From: Endocalyx cinctus | Lineage: Eukaryota > Ascomycota > Sordariomycetes > Amphisphaeriales > Apiosporaceae | Assembly (NCBI GenBank): GCA_001600455.1 | Contig: BCKC01000001.1 | Location: 5,234,441-5,298,440 of the forward strand | Direction of reading: 5' to 3' | Length of the DNA stretch: 64,000 nucleotides | Part shown: piece by piece, positions 32,184-44,774 of the stretch | Numbering within the stretch: position 1 is the first letter of the stretch | Layout of the letters: every line of letters begins with the position of its first letter | Position numbers and translations under genes: made by a program | Notes under the pieces: generated by a model | What the model saw: only the letters and a program-made list of their open reading frames with translations | What the model was told of the DNA's origin: nothing | Database searches by the model: none

Positions 32184-35100
32184 GATTGATACTTTTTTTA
32201 AAAAAATATTTTATCAAGTATTATCAAATTCTACTTATATAATCTTCTTGACTACTTGGATTCGGGGTCGTAATGAAGGTAAATATACCAATTGAGAGCA
32301 CGTCTATCTCGATTTGTGGGAGTTTTATTTTTTCGAATTTTGTGGTTATGAGTCAAGTCTGTTCTATGTGCAGTCCCTCCAATCTCCGATAAGATAAGCT
32401 GCCAATGAGGGGCAATGCCAATTAATATATAATAGGTAGGCGGTCAACCGAAGTATGGGGCAATAAATTGGACACTAAGTACGTAAGGCAGGTGGGGGAG
32501 CTAAACTACCAGAACTGCCAGACTACTAGGCAGCTAGGCAGCTAGGTTAGTTACTGTACTAGGGATTAATAGTGGTTGTAGGGTTCCCGATTGATAGTGT
32601 TAGTGGTCTCGAATAATTACATATAAACCTTCCACTAGCCGTCCGTTGCGATCCCAAACTATCATCCTTCCACCCCTGAATGGACAACGCCAACCTTCGT
32701 GCCTCCAACCACTACGGCCGTGATCATTATATATGTAACAAAAGTTGGCTAGATAACAGATTATGTCTTCTGCCACGTAAACTGCTTTATACTCTCAGAA
32801 AACCCGCGTTAAGAAAGCATATATCAGACAACCAAAAATTTACGAAAAAAGTAACAGGTATCATCTGCAGACACGTAACCTGACTATGAAAGGGGCATCC
32901 TGGGCTGATATGTTATTAATGTGCTCCCTTTTAAAGCTCTATAAATCAGTTTAATGGTCAATATTTGGATGATACGCCATGCAGACCCTATAAAAGGGGT
33001 TGTCATATGAGTTACATGAGCGAGAACGGAAGCCCTACTCTCGGGCATAGGCCGCACCCATACGTCAAGTCAGCAACACCGCTCGATGCTATAAAACGTA
33101 TAAGATATGATCTCTCAAGATCAGTTAAATGTTTAGAAGAACATTTTGATGTCTTCACATAAATGCGATCTGAGACCCTGGCACTGATTCTTAGTCTACG
33201 AGCATGTTTGGCTTTTAGACGGCGTAGTACTAAGTACAGACCGCTGATCAAATGCCAGACAACAGCAACCTCCCTCATAGATTTAGGTTTTCATCGTATG
33301 GGGTCAAGGGACTCAACAAAAAGTTGTTAAACTCTAGGATTCCATAACTGCCTGCACATCTGGCCGAGACATCAGAACCACCTCCAAATATCGGGTAGAA
33401 GAGTAAAATGGCGGCCTCCCGAAAAAAAAAAGAGGCATTAAACCAAGTGCCGCTATACAAGCCAGCTATCTCCCCTTTCTCCATCTTTCCAAAGGGACAG
33501 GCGGTTTCTTGGGAAGTATTTCGCATACTACCCATATTCGCAAAGAGCGAAACAAGCAGCGAACCCGTCCTCTATGTTGTCGCATTCTCATTGTCCAAGC
33601 TTAGTCATTCCAGCCGAACCTATAGTTATAAGTATGGATTTCGACAGTATATCAAAACCTAGTACTGGCTAGTGCAACTCCGAGGCTAAAAACAATATAC
33701 TTCGCAGGGGGCGATTGGGTACGATTAGATCAGGGGAATCCTAGCGGCGATCCGCGATTACCCAGAGAGAATCCCAAGCTATGATCAGATTAGGAGTACG
33801 AGATTCGGCACCATCGGCGTGGCGCCTACGAACAGTCTGATCAGCTTGCTGGCCTGAATATACGATAAGTTAGTTACCTAGACGAGCAACTATGGTCAGG
33901 CAGCGCAGAAGATCTATGAGTAGGTGAGCATTTACTGGTTCAGGGGTTGGTCTGACAGCCAGTTCACATATATATTACAGATCTACGACTTAGTTCATGT
34001 CGTACTTGATCAAGGGCATGGCTGTAGCAGTTATTTACTGCGCAGTGACAATCCGAACTGCTCGTTAGGAACCTCTAAGTCATTTTCAGAAAGGGAGGGG
34101 TTGCGAGTGGTGTTGTAGAGGTTGCTGATGTGAAATACCGTAAGAATGAACCTGACTCCTTGCCAGTAGCACTATAGCTGGCAACTGCCAATTGGTCTGG
34201 CCTTTCATGTTGCTTGATGTTAATTAATATTGTCAGTCTTACATTCTATGTATCGAAGAGCTCAACTTGTTATCTAGATGGAGCCCCTTTCCGACTACGA
34301 CCAGTTTCTGTGGCCACCAGCCAACTGCCAGTACCACCATCGCGACCTTACATATATCCTATGTAGTTGGTATTACGGACTTCTAACGCTCTCTCTGGAT
34401 TCTGTCTACGCCTCACATATGTATTAATAACCCAAGATTCCAAACATACTCCAAAGAGTAGAGATCGATAATCTCACCTCACGAAGCAAGGGTCGAGATG
34501 CTCATAATGGAAGTATGCTTGTATCACTAAATAATAACTAAGCACCTGCCGAGGCTTCAGATTCGTTGCGATAGCTAAATGTAGGATCATTCCTAGTGGC
34601 AAAACCTGGAGCTTCCACACCTCAAGAAAGGTGCTGAAAACATAGTGAACCCCCGGCTCTGTGCCGGATCATAGAGCCGAAAAAGTCGTTATTGTAGGTT
34701 ACGCCTTCTGTCGTTGGAAGCCTCACGTATCTTTTATTAGCTACATGACGAGTGTCTGACCATGAAATTCATTCCCACTACAGCTAAACCAAGAGGATCA
34801 GCAAGCATACTACGCATTGAGGTGGATTGATCTATCATACAACATGCGGATGCGGATTACGCGACCTAACCTTTGGGGAGATAAGCCGTAGTCGAGAGCA
34901 ATTCTCAGCGCATAGCTGATCTCATGCCCATGAAAATCTATTATCCTATAGTAACAAGATCGTAGAAATCAGCCGATCGCTTCTGTAGTCAATGTTTGTA
35001 GTGTACCGAACCTATGCCGAGCAAAAGTGGCGCAGGGCCTACTCCTGGTTTACTTATATAGATAGGAGCTAGAGACGGAATCGATGCGAAAACCCTGGTG

Positions 35101-37997
35101 AGAACGCAGAGAGTGACTATCTACGACGAAGATGGATGTTCTGCTGACGTGTATCGAGTTTACAGTACCGTGGAATCATGTGGGCTACGAGAGTGTAGAC
35201 TTCACGGGGCTTACCTTACAAGCTTGTTCCCATTTCTCTCGAATCGATATCCAGGTTATGTCGGCTTTGGACGTGATGAATAGTGCATATTATGTCTAGA
35301 TTCTTTTTGTTCTATAAATATGAAACACGTTTCCAGAAATGCTACTACCTCGCTAGGTATGTAGTACGTAAAGAAGACTCTAAAGATATACCAACTAGAT
35401 TATCGTCTTGGGTTTGAGGCAAAAAAAAAAAAAAAAAATCGATGATTATCCTGTCTTATCTATGGTGCGTTGGACCAAGTGGTCATCTTACAGCTTATCA
35501 AAATAGAACATGAAATGTATAATATCAACTCATTAAGGAAGTGAAGCCGTTTTGATGAACACCGAGCCGCACTTTTGGCAAAAGACAAGCGAATTGAAGC
35601 ACACGATGACGTGCCAACTTAGTGGAATTTGCCCCGACGATGTGGTACTACGGACTTTTTCATCTTCAGTCTTATATGTAAGGCTTCTTAGACCCATTAG
35701 CGTCCGGCGATACCTAAAAATATCTCATCAAAGGTGGTGTGGAGGAGTAGTGTATGCAGTGTGCCCTCTCACAGAACCGAACACACGTTCCAACTTTTCA
35801 TGACTTGCAGATAATGTTTAACCCTACCGAATTCGAATTCCTTGTGTACTAGGTAGTGTAGAACCGCGACTTATCTCCAGCCGTTCGTGCAGCCGCATGG
35901 GAATGAATTTAATGGTACGATTTTACACTAATTTATGGTAGGGTAGTATTATACTACAGCATGTAGTATTATTTCCTCCTTGCGCGTTCATAATATATAG
36001 CACAGTAGTATCTAGGATATATTAATAAAATACCTTAACCGAAAAAAAAAAACCTACTTTTTCCATATTATCAGAGAGTTTTGACTTGAATAAAAAACAA
36101 CAACATAAGCTGACAATGTAACCCCCTCAATAAATCTGATAGAAGGGATATGAGGGGAAAACGCATTGTGCATAGACTCTCGAGAAGAAAGGGTGAGAGA
36201 AAAAAAAAAAGAACGGTATGGGGTAAAATATATACCTAATTATTCAGTGCGTGCGCGCATCGCTGCAAAGAGAAGAGTTAATATTGCTTCCTACTTTGGT
36301 CCCCCAAAACCTTATTAATTAGAGAAGTTATTAAGGGTCGCAGTAAAGGTTGCATGACGTTAAAGAATTGATCCTGATGTCGAAGTATCCATCTTACTAG
36401 TATACAGGAGTGTATACTACATGACTTGGTACTGAAAGTAAATAACACCTTCGATACTATACCATATTATATGTATGTCCGTAATGTATGCGGACGCAGT
36501 TGGTAAGTAAGTGAAGAATAAGGAGAGAGGGAAAATACAGGTAAGTCACAAAAAGCTATCCCACGAATCCACGATGGATATTCCGGTCCTGTTTTCCCTT
36601 GTATTTTAATGTTGCTTACCGCCCAGGGATAACCTGATCCATGCAGGTTGTTGCACGGCATCACATCGTTCTTCGTTATGATTGGTTCCGTTTGTAAACT
36701 TTCTCATGTGGCCCCCATCCCTACCCATCCAGTGCCATCTTACCCCATTAGTTAACCGTACTTGATTTACCTATCAGATTCGATTTGCAGATCGCCGACA
36801 TGGTACCCCCCCTTGCTAAAAAACCTGGCGACATCGCACCCGCTCTTACCAAGCGCCCAACCACATAATTCATTTCGCCAATCTCGACCCCTACCCTTGT
36901 CTTTTACCTCTTTTTTTCCACCACTTCGTTCGTTGTGAGTAACCATGTGAACCAATCATCATCCATTTTACGCTCGAGAATCCCATGGGCGGCAATACTC
37001 GAAAACTGAATGGTCCAAATTCATCGATGGTGAAAAAAAAAAAAAAAACTCAAAAGGTACTTTCTCGATGATAAAACAAACTGTTAATTTCACCATCCGA
37101 TATGCCGAGTTTAAGTCTTACCAATATCTCTCATATGGTACCGTACCCTCTATAACATGGCGGCAAAAAAGATAGTATAGGTAGTATACCTTACTGAACA
37201 GGTAGTATAGGTAGGTATTGTTACTGACATGAAGTATTATTCACCTATTCCCGTCTCTCAGATATACCCAGCCTTTCTTTCCCCTCTTCTAGTTTTTAGA
37301 GTCGGCTTCGTAGTTTTCCAGTATTATTCTCTTCTCTATCTATTTATCTATCACGAAAACAAGAATTGTCTCGGAGAATCCTGTGACTCTTCCTGAGAAA
37401 AGCTCTCTGGCGCCTCTTTGACACGTTGATCTGGGAGTTCCGATACATATTAAATTTCGTGTCCTGGCGCTTTTTACAAAACTTTGTGCCAGCGTTTATT
37501 TGATCACAAGAAAGCGCCCAGTAGGAGATTGGGGATTCCTTCAACCGCCCTATCAGATTTTGTACCCGCTCGCTGTTACCTATCCCGGCCCACCTCGAGC
37601 GATCTCATTGCATATTACATGGTCCCATTTTCCATTTTACTGAGCATTCCATGCAGAAAAAGCATTGAACTTGACAGTCGAATGAGCTTGCTTCCACCTA
37701 AGTGAGGGCGGCTACTCAAAACCTGGCCCTACCCCCCAAGCTACCCATCCTGAAGAATCTTCTTTTCTTCGATAGCTGGCCTCTCATTGTCATTTTTTTT
37801 TTCATTCATATGTCGCTTCGTTCCTGTCATCAACGTAAATTTATTTTTCGTTTTTAAAAGATAGGCGTTCAGACCCTCAGGCATTCCTTACCTTCTTTCT
37901 TACTAAAGAAAAAAAAAAATATCTCTTTCCGCATAGATTGCGGGTCGTTCCTTTCTTCGTTTTGTCTCTTTCATATTACAGCATATAGTTCGTAGTC
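32184..37997. other. Gene desert of about 5.8 kb
   Basis: No gene I can support on either strand. Frames are short (all under 90 codons), lack domains and are not linked by coherent splice sites. Small A runs occur at 35421, 36042, 36201 and 37034. The stretch from about 33660 to 35300 is less AT-rich than its flanks and could be an eroded mobile element or old gene, but I recognised no protein motif. The last 400 bp before 37998, rich in T/C, is promoter-like for the membrane protein gene. Confidence 0.5.
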
Positions 37998-39603
37998 ATG
38001 GCTCCGCAAGACGACAGGAGGCGACCTGCCGCCCTCAAACTGGCACCATCCCGATCCTCATCAGCCGGATCTTCCACCACCACATCCTCCCTCAAGCCGC
38101 CAAGGACACCGAGGTTTGCGGAGGCTACCACGGTACACTCGCCAATCGAGCAAGGACACAACCCGTTCGGCGGGAGGGATGAGATATCGCAGACGGCACA
38201 AGCGCAACCGGCGGACGTAGGGTTTGGATACATCGGCGGCGACTCGAATAGGGAATCCGTCACTATGCCCATGACGCCGAGATCACCTCTCAAGAGCGCG
38301 ATGAAGATACCCGGGACGCCCGCTAGGAAGTTCGAGAATCCTATGAGTCCCACGTTTAGGGAAGAAGATATCTTGGAAAAGAGGGAGATGGGTACCGAGA
38401 AGGAACAGGCGCGAGATCTGGTAGGTGTTCTTCTACGACGCGGCACCAAAGCTTTCCGTACGTTTGCTAATGATCCTTTTTTACGCAGGGTGTTAAATAC
38501 CGAGTGCGGCTGGCCAAGTTCGCACTTAGAGGTGTTAGTTTCAGCTGCAGTCTAATTCTGTTAGCTATGATCTCGTCCTCCCTCTCTATCTTCCACACCA
38601 CCAAGGTACTCGCCGCGCAAAGCGGACTGCCGGCGTGGGCTCCGAATACGAGCACATGGCCCCAGTATCTCACCTTAGCCGTCGCCGGAACATCTCTCCT
38701 CATCTGCATTCTCATCTTCGTCGGTTACTGCCGCGGCGGACACAAGAGAGCCGAGAAGGTCGGCGTCTACTACACGTTGTTCGCGGTCGGCTGGTTCATC
38801 GTCTCCATGGTCCTGTGGGCCATCGCCGCCGGTATCTTGCAGTTTACCAAGAACAACAGCGACAACAAGGACTTCTGGGGATGGTCGTGCGTTCAGAACC
38901 ACCGAGCTGTTGTCTTCTCTCAAAAGGTCGACTACGCTTTAGTGTGCAGACTTCAGGTAAGCAGATTCCCGAACCAACTAATTTGTTTAAATTGATAACG
39001 AATGTTAACTCTAAACTTTCAATACAGAACTGGGCACTGATCTGCGTCGTCATCGAGATCGTTGTCGACATCATCACCATCGTTCTCTACAGCGTGGTAT
39101 TCTACCGATACTACACCAAGAGACGTCTCACCAAGTCGATGGACATGCGCGACCGCGCTCGGTCCGACCTGTACCTCGCGCAGCTGCGCTCGCAGTCGGC
39201 GCCCAACACGCCCGGCTTCGGACCCAAGTCGCCGTCCTTCTCCCAGTACGCCATGTCGCCGCGCTTCCCTCCCTCGACCTACAAGTCGCTCTCGGATATC
39301 AACGAGGCGCCCGCCTTCACCCCGGGAGGCCGCGTTCCCGAACCCCAATCTTCCTTCGCCGCCGCCCAGGCCAGCCCGACCTCGACCTTCAAGCTGCAGG
39401 CTCCGCCTACCAAAGCCCCCTCCGCCACCCCCAAGCTCGGCCAGGGAGGCTTCTTCGCCCCGTCACCAACTACCAACAGCTCGCCCGCCCCCATGGCCCC
39501 CGGCGAGGAGCAGTACGCCGCCGTACCTATTCCTGGCGCGTACGCCGACGCCGCGATGAAGAGCCCGCCCGCGGGTCAGACATCTTTTGGCCAAGCGCGG
39601 TAA
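37998..39603 (+). CDS. Four-helix MARVEL-like membrane protein
   Basis: Three exons, 37998-38420, 38489-38956 and 39028-39603, giving 488 aa. The N-terminal ~150 residues are Ser/Thr/Pro-rich and disordered, with several SP/TP sites (MTPRSPLKSAMKIPGTP). Four hydrophobic helices follow: GVSFSCSLILLAMISSS, YLTLAVAGTSLLICILIFVG, YYTLFAVGWFIVSMVLWAIA and ALICVVIEIVVDIITIVLYS. The spacing and soluble N- and C-tails fit fungal MARVEL-type proteins, which act in membrane apposition and vesicle traffic. After YRYYTKRRL the cytosolic tail is long, Pro/Ser-rich and without motifs. Introns of 68 and 71 nt (GTAGGT...ACGCAG; GTAAGC...ATACAG) are both phase 0. The MARVEL assignment rests on topology; the role is unknown. 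Confidence 0.78.
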
Positions 39604-41277
39604 AAAAAAAAGAAAGCTATTTGTGGGTGAAGGATGGCTCGAGAGAGAAAAAAGGATGATGATTGAAAAAAAAAAAAAATTAAATAAAGAAAAAGCAACA
39701 AACTTATGATATCCCCCCTATTTTTATTTTGTCACTGTTTCTGTGCAAATTGGTAACGACTATGACTATTACCATACTCAGATCCTATTACTACTACTAC
39801 TTATTTACTTTACAACCTGGCGTTTTCGTGCGGGATAATGGGAATACCTTGATGGATATATTATAAGATGGATTAACTGAACTACGACTTTCTATTTACT
39901 ACTGCCGATTTTTCTTTTTTTGTTGAGTCTTATGGGAACATGGGAGAGGAAGAGAGGAAAGGCAGGCCGACGAACCTTCTATATTAACTGTAATTACAAG
40001 AGACAAAACTTTACAATTTTTACCTTACTTTTTTTTCCCTTTCTTTACTTGTAAAAAATTCTTTAGTTTATTAGTTCTGAGTATCATAAGAGGAATTGAA
40101 GAATATCTCCTCCATCTTGTCGTCTTTTACTATGTGAAAAAAACATGTGATAATAACATATAATTAGGTCTTGAATTACTCCAACGTTGGTTCGTATTCA
40201 TCTCAATTGGAGGATTAAGTCATAGCCCATCCAACTTTGATATATTTGGTTCATGTAGCGTAGACGTATTTATTGAATTCATTCCCTCGTGGCTATGTTC
40301 AATTTCATGTTACCCCCCTCTGCATTGCGGAAAAAAACAAAACTACTGCGCAGATACGGCACCTGGGCACCTAACATTATTCGCTACACAATTATACATA
40401 TGAACATCCCTGGTTCAATACGGGGAAGGATTTCGAAAAAAAAAAAAAAAAGGCATGACATTACCCGGCCTACCAAGTAACCTGCATTGTGCCTGACTCC
40501 TTGGGGCCGAAGGAAAACGTCACCAAAAGTTATCTCGGATCAGTAATGCAAGGTGAAAAGAAACCCCTATTTACTTAGTAGCATATGTAAGTGGGAATAA
40601 CAGACTATGCTCTCTCCCTTGCTTTATTCGATGGATCACCTTTAATGAGACGTATACTTTTTGTTTATCGTTTCTTTCCTTTCACGTTTCACTCGACTTT
40701 CGAATGAGAATACAGAGCTAGCTAGGTTAATGAATTTTTGACGCTGGTGGCTATACGCTGTCTTCTCTCTAGACTAGGTGATTCGATAAAACAGATGACT
40801 GTGAGCCAATCAACATAACCAACCATTTCAATACTCTGCGAAGACTGCAAAGACTCAGACTATGTGGAACGCTTTGTCATATGTTTTGGTCGCACCATCG
40901 TTGATTGTATTTGTCTTAGTTGGATTTTTATTTGAATTGTGACGGCGAGTTATTAATTACTGCCAGCTGCTTGACAACTGGCCGATATTTTCCAATTACT
41001 TTCTTATTATTTTTTCTTCCTTGTAAAACCCACATCGGCTCGGCGCGTAATGAAGCCATTTAATGAATGAGATTTGTTCTACATCTTGTCCGACCTGTAA
41101 TTAAACGTTCGTAATCTCGAGTAGCAAAGCTATCGAAACCTGATACCCGAGAGAAACGTCCTCGTGTCGTTTCACCTGTCATCCCATATTTTGTTTTCCC
41201 CCGCTGCTTTACATGCACCTGTCTTTCCTTTTCGTCACCGATTTAAAACCTAGACGCCGAGATAGAGAAGTCCAATA
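39604..41277. other. Intergenic between the MARVEL-like gene and the small membrane protein gene
   Basis: No gene supported. A runs at 39604, 39666 and 40436; otherwise AT-rich 3' flank and promoter DNA. Confidence 0.5.
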
Positions 41278-41776
41278 ATGGAGGCCTCAACCCTAACGTC
41301 ATCATTCTCCACCACACGGCCGACCACGCGGTCGACTATCCGGTTTCATCCAAGTCACAGCGATAACGTCTGGACGAGGAGACTTACAATCAGACCGTCT
41401 GGAGTATCGGCACCGTCGCGGCGGACTTACAGTACCCGGCCGCCCAAGGGGTCGAACAATACCATCAAATTCTGGCCCTTCCTGATCGTCATCGGCATGA
41501 GTTTCGGCGCGTACGCCATGTTGGTTAAGTCGAGAGCCGAACGTAGGTACAGCGGGTGAGTCTTTCTTTTTCTCTCTTTCCTTTCATTCATGTATTATAT
41601 GTACTTATAACAGTTCCCTTCTTTCTTTATAACTACTTCTATTCTGTAAAGTAAAAAAAAAAAAGGATAAAGAGGAAGACTTGTTATGACCGAAGACTAG
41701 AAATGAGGATGTTCATATGATTGATGATTTATTTTTGTGATATTATAGGCATCCTCCACCAAGGAATCAGCAATGA
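41278..41776 (+). CDS. Small single-pass membrane protein, probably mitochondrial
   Basis: Two exons, 41278-41555 and 41749-41776, giving 101 aa. The first ~60 residues are rich in Ser/Thr/Arg and nearly free of acidic residues (STTRPTTRSTIRF, WTRRLTIRP, SAPSRRTYSTRPP), as in a mitochondrial presequence. One membrane helix follows (IKFWPFLIVIGMSFGAYAML), then a basic stretch KSRAERRYSG. The 193-nt intron has donor GTGAGT and acceptor ATTATAG; splicing converts an early stop into the C-terminus HPPPRNQQ. I do not recognise the family. Topology resembles small respiratory-chain assembly factors, but that is only an analogy. Without splicing the frame would stop at codon 94. Confidence 0.68.
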
Positions 41777-42012
41777 TGATCATAAAAAAGACGATATCAC
41801 GGACTTATCCATAGAAATTCTGGAGTGTGGCTCGACGGCAAGTATTTCTTGCTGTTCATACTAGATGTCCATGGTCATTCCAGTCAGTTGTCCAACTAAG
41901 CGACCTGGGCAATTATGCTTCATACTGTGTATACCATATACTATCAATAATGATTGACATAAGAAATTGTATTATTCTTTAAAGTTGAGTACATAGTCAA
42001 TAATGATAGCTT

Positions 42013-43124
42013 CTAAAACAGCATGCTATTCTCAATCACCTCCATCAAGCTCTTAGCTCTGGCCGCAACCCCCTTGCACTCATCGCTATAGCTTTTATCG
42101 TCGAGTGCCACATCGGCGAAACCATGCTTCCAAAAGCTCCACCTTTCAAAGCTCGACGGAGCTTGCGACGATGATCTCTTATACAATGGCCCGCAAGGTA
42201 ACCCATTTTCGGCGTGACCACGAGGAAGCAGCTTTGAATGGAGGATCATCTCGAAGGAAGACTGGCCGTTCCACAAAATCCACTGAGCCGCGGCCATGAC
42301 GAGATATTCCTTCTCGTCGGGTCCTCGCGGTTCTTCCTCGAACGCTTCCCGCATGGCCCGGAGGACGTATATCGCGTCCGATCCATGAACGCCGGTCGAT
42401 TGGAGTCGGGCCAGGAAGGCGTGGTAATTGACCCACGCGATAGATTTCTCTTCGCCTCGGAGACCTGAGAAATTATTAATTCGGGGAGGTTTGGAGAAAT
42501 ATGAGAGAGCTTGCGATAATGTAAGGATTTCACAAACCCTGGAAGTTGTCCCTCAGGATTTGGCCTAGGATTTGGTGGCTGTCGTATAACTCTTCCTCTC
42601 CCTAGATATCTCGTGAGCGGATAGAAAGAAAGGCATGGTGTAATATTTTTATTTATTTATTTAACTGGAGTTCTAACCTCAAGTGTTGACTTGGATATAA
42701 ACTTTGGCGACTGCGCCAAATATCGGCATAAATGTGCTAATTTGAGGTGCGATGGGTGATGATACGGGATTTGGACGGCGATCTCGACGCATAGGTGAGC
42801 GAAATAAAATGCTTCTCTGGCCGGAGATGGGGCGTTGGGAGGTAGCAGTCGAAGGATGGCGGTCCCTACTTCTTCCAGAGACTCCGTCGATTCCGGTTGA
42901 AGGGAGTCGCGCAGGAGGCGAGCCATATTCACCCGGGCGTGCTCGTTCGTGCTAGACCCTTGTATGTTGTTGGCCGCGTATTTCTGCGATACTCTGGTAG
43001 CCAGCTGGAACCATAAAGGGAGCTTATCATGAGATTTTCGCGGATCGTTACTTGATTTTTCCAAAGTAGGATATTCCTCTCCGGGATTATCTAACACCCC
43101 TATCTTAAGTTCCAGGCAGGTCAT
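42013..43124 (-). CDS. DUF3632 family protein
   Basis: Three exons, 43124-42678, 42601-42538 and 42464-42013, giving 320 aa. The spliced middle ELYDSHQILGQILRDNFQG joins LRGEEKSIAWVNYHAFLARL, then DAIYVLRAMREAFEEEP. This helical pattern with a WVNYHAF core and an Ala/Leu/Arg helix is what I know from the fungal-specific DUF3632 family, whose function is unknown. It looks soluble, with no signal peptide or membrane segment. Introns: 76 nt (GTTAGA...ATCTAG, phase 0) and 73 nt (GTTTGT...TCTCAG, phase 1). Both donors are weaker than those in neighbouring genes, but the frame is restored at each joint and closes at 42013. Start MTCLELKIGV; the N-terminus could vary. Confidence 0.72.
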
Positions 43125-44123
43125 TTTGATGGTTATTTTGCGCTCATGTGAATAAGAGGCAGGGAAAAAGTTTGCGGAATGGAGATTTGAATGATACCCT
43201 GAATCTAAACGGTCGTCTATTTACTACGGCCTTACCCGACAGGACCGCGGTCCGTACAATATATAATATGTGATACATCCATGGATAGCGATGGCCGTTG
43301 GCTGTCACCTGCCATCCAATAATGTGGCGTCTTAAAGACATCTCTAATGAGCTGGTGTCGTTGCCATCACCACCATACCAGAAAGATTAATAAGAGGTAT
43401 ATATATATGCCCTGAAATACTGCTGCTGCAATGCAGTACAGTACTGAAGGTTATCTTTCTTTCATAACCCATTTTAGGTTTTTCATATTGAGAAACACCC
43501 ATCAGGATCAATCTTAAGTTGAGCTTAGGTAAAGTACCTCATTTGAATATACTGTGATGAAATATAGTAGCTTTTCAGAGTTGTATATTACCAGTGTTCC
43601 TGCAGTTGAATGTTACTTGGTCATTTTATGTGTACACTGACAGAATGTATTAGTGGAGTAAAATAAATACTGAGTAATGAGGGGCTTGTAGATCTCCCCT
43701 ATAAACACCCCCCTTTGACCCCCTATTTGGAGCCTATCCGAGAGCTATCAGTGGTCAGAGTTAGTGTCGCTCCCGAATCAGGGAAGCGGGACATGCTATC
43801 GTTTGGAAATTAAGCTGTACCATTGAAAACAACCTCAATAATATTATTTATTACCTTGAACTCCTTTTTCCCTATTGCGTTATTATTGTTATTATTCTTG
43901 TTCTCTCTAACGATTGAATAGAAGTGAATATCACAGATAGTACGATTGTTGAACACTTGCTCTGAAAATTATATATAACCTATAAATTACCTCCCTCTCT
44001 CCTACACCGCAGTTTCTATCCACTCCCCTTCCCCCTTCAAAAACAAAAAAAAGAGACCGACTTCTCCTCCTCTCATTCCAAGAAGAAACACCCCCTCAAA
44101 AAAACAAAACAAAAGAAGACAAC
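43125..44123. other. Divergent promoter region, DUF3632 gene and URA6
   Basis: No gene supported. AT-rich; a C-rich stretch is at about 43706-43725, and the pyrimidine-rich then A-rich leader at 43990-44120 is typical of a highly expressed fungal gene. Confidence 0.5.
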
Positions 44124-44774
44124 ATGACATCCGCCGACGCCCTCAAAGACCGCACGACGCCGACCTTCTCCTCGGACACGGTAACCGTCATCTTCGTGCT
44201 CGGCGGGCCCGGCGCCGGCAAAGGGACGCAATGCGAGCGCCTCGTATCGAAGTACGGGTTCACGCACCTCTCGGCCGGCGACCTCCTGCGCGCGGAGCAA
44301 AGCCGACCCGGCAGCGAGTTCGGCGAGCTCATCAAGGACTACATCAAGAACGGCCTGATCGTCCCCATGGAGGTGACGATCGCCCTCCTCGAGAACGCGA
44401 TGACCGAGGCGATGAAGGCCGCCGGCACGCCGAGCCGCGGGAAGTTCCTGATCGACGGGTTCCCGCGCAAGTTCGACCAGGCCCTGAAGTTCGAGGAGGC
44501 CGTCTGCCAGGCCAAGTTCGTCCTCTTCTACGACTGCCCCGAGGAGGAGATGGAGAGGCGTCTGCTCGAGCGGGGGAAGACGAGCGGCCGGTCCGACGAT
44601 AACGCCGAGAGCATCCGGAAGCGGTTCAGGACTTTCGTCGAGACGAGCATGGCGGTCGTGGACTACTACAAGAAGCACGACAAGGTCGTTCACATCGTCG
44701 CTACCCCGCCGCCTGACGAGGTCTTCAAGATCACGAGCGAGGAGCTCGAGAAGAGGTTGGGTACCGAATTTTGA
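44124..44774 (+). CDS. URA6: UMP/CMP (uridylate) kinase
   Basis: Single exon, 216 aa. The enzyme phosphorylates UMP (and CMP) to the diphosphate with ATP in pyrimidine nucleotide synthesis, in cytosol and nucleus. P-loop GGPGAGKGTQ is at about residue 31, followed by the NMP-binding segment (HLSAGDLLRAEQSRPGSEFG), DGFPRKFDQ at about 112, and a short LID (RGKTSGRSDDNAESIRKR). The short LID separates UMP/CMP kinases from long-LID adenylate kinases. C-terminal helix DEVFKITSEELEKRL. Full family length, no intron, and markedly GC-rich at third codon positions. That composition also opens a spurious frame of ~258 codons on the other strand. Met at 44124 follows an A-rich leader (AAGACAACATGAC), a good context. 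Confidence 0.95.
   Translation: MTSADALKDRTTPTFSSDTVTVIFVLGGPGAGKGTQCERLVSKYGFTHLSAGDLLRAEQSRPGSEFGELIKDYIKNGLIVPMEVTIALLENAMTEAMKAAGTPSRGKFLIDGFPRKFDQALKFEEAVCQAKFVLFYDCPEEEMERRLLERGKTSGRSDDNAESIRKRFRTFVETSMAVVDYYKKHDKVVHIVATPPPDEVFKITSEELEKRLGTEF

Noticed and set aside
32965..35803. Several 60-90 codon frames in the gene desert
   Set aside because: They are not linked by coherent splice sites and have no motifs or codon-bias signal.
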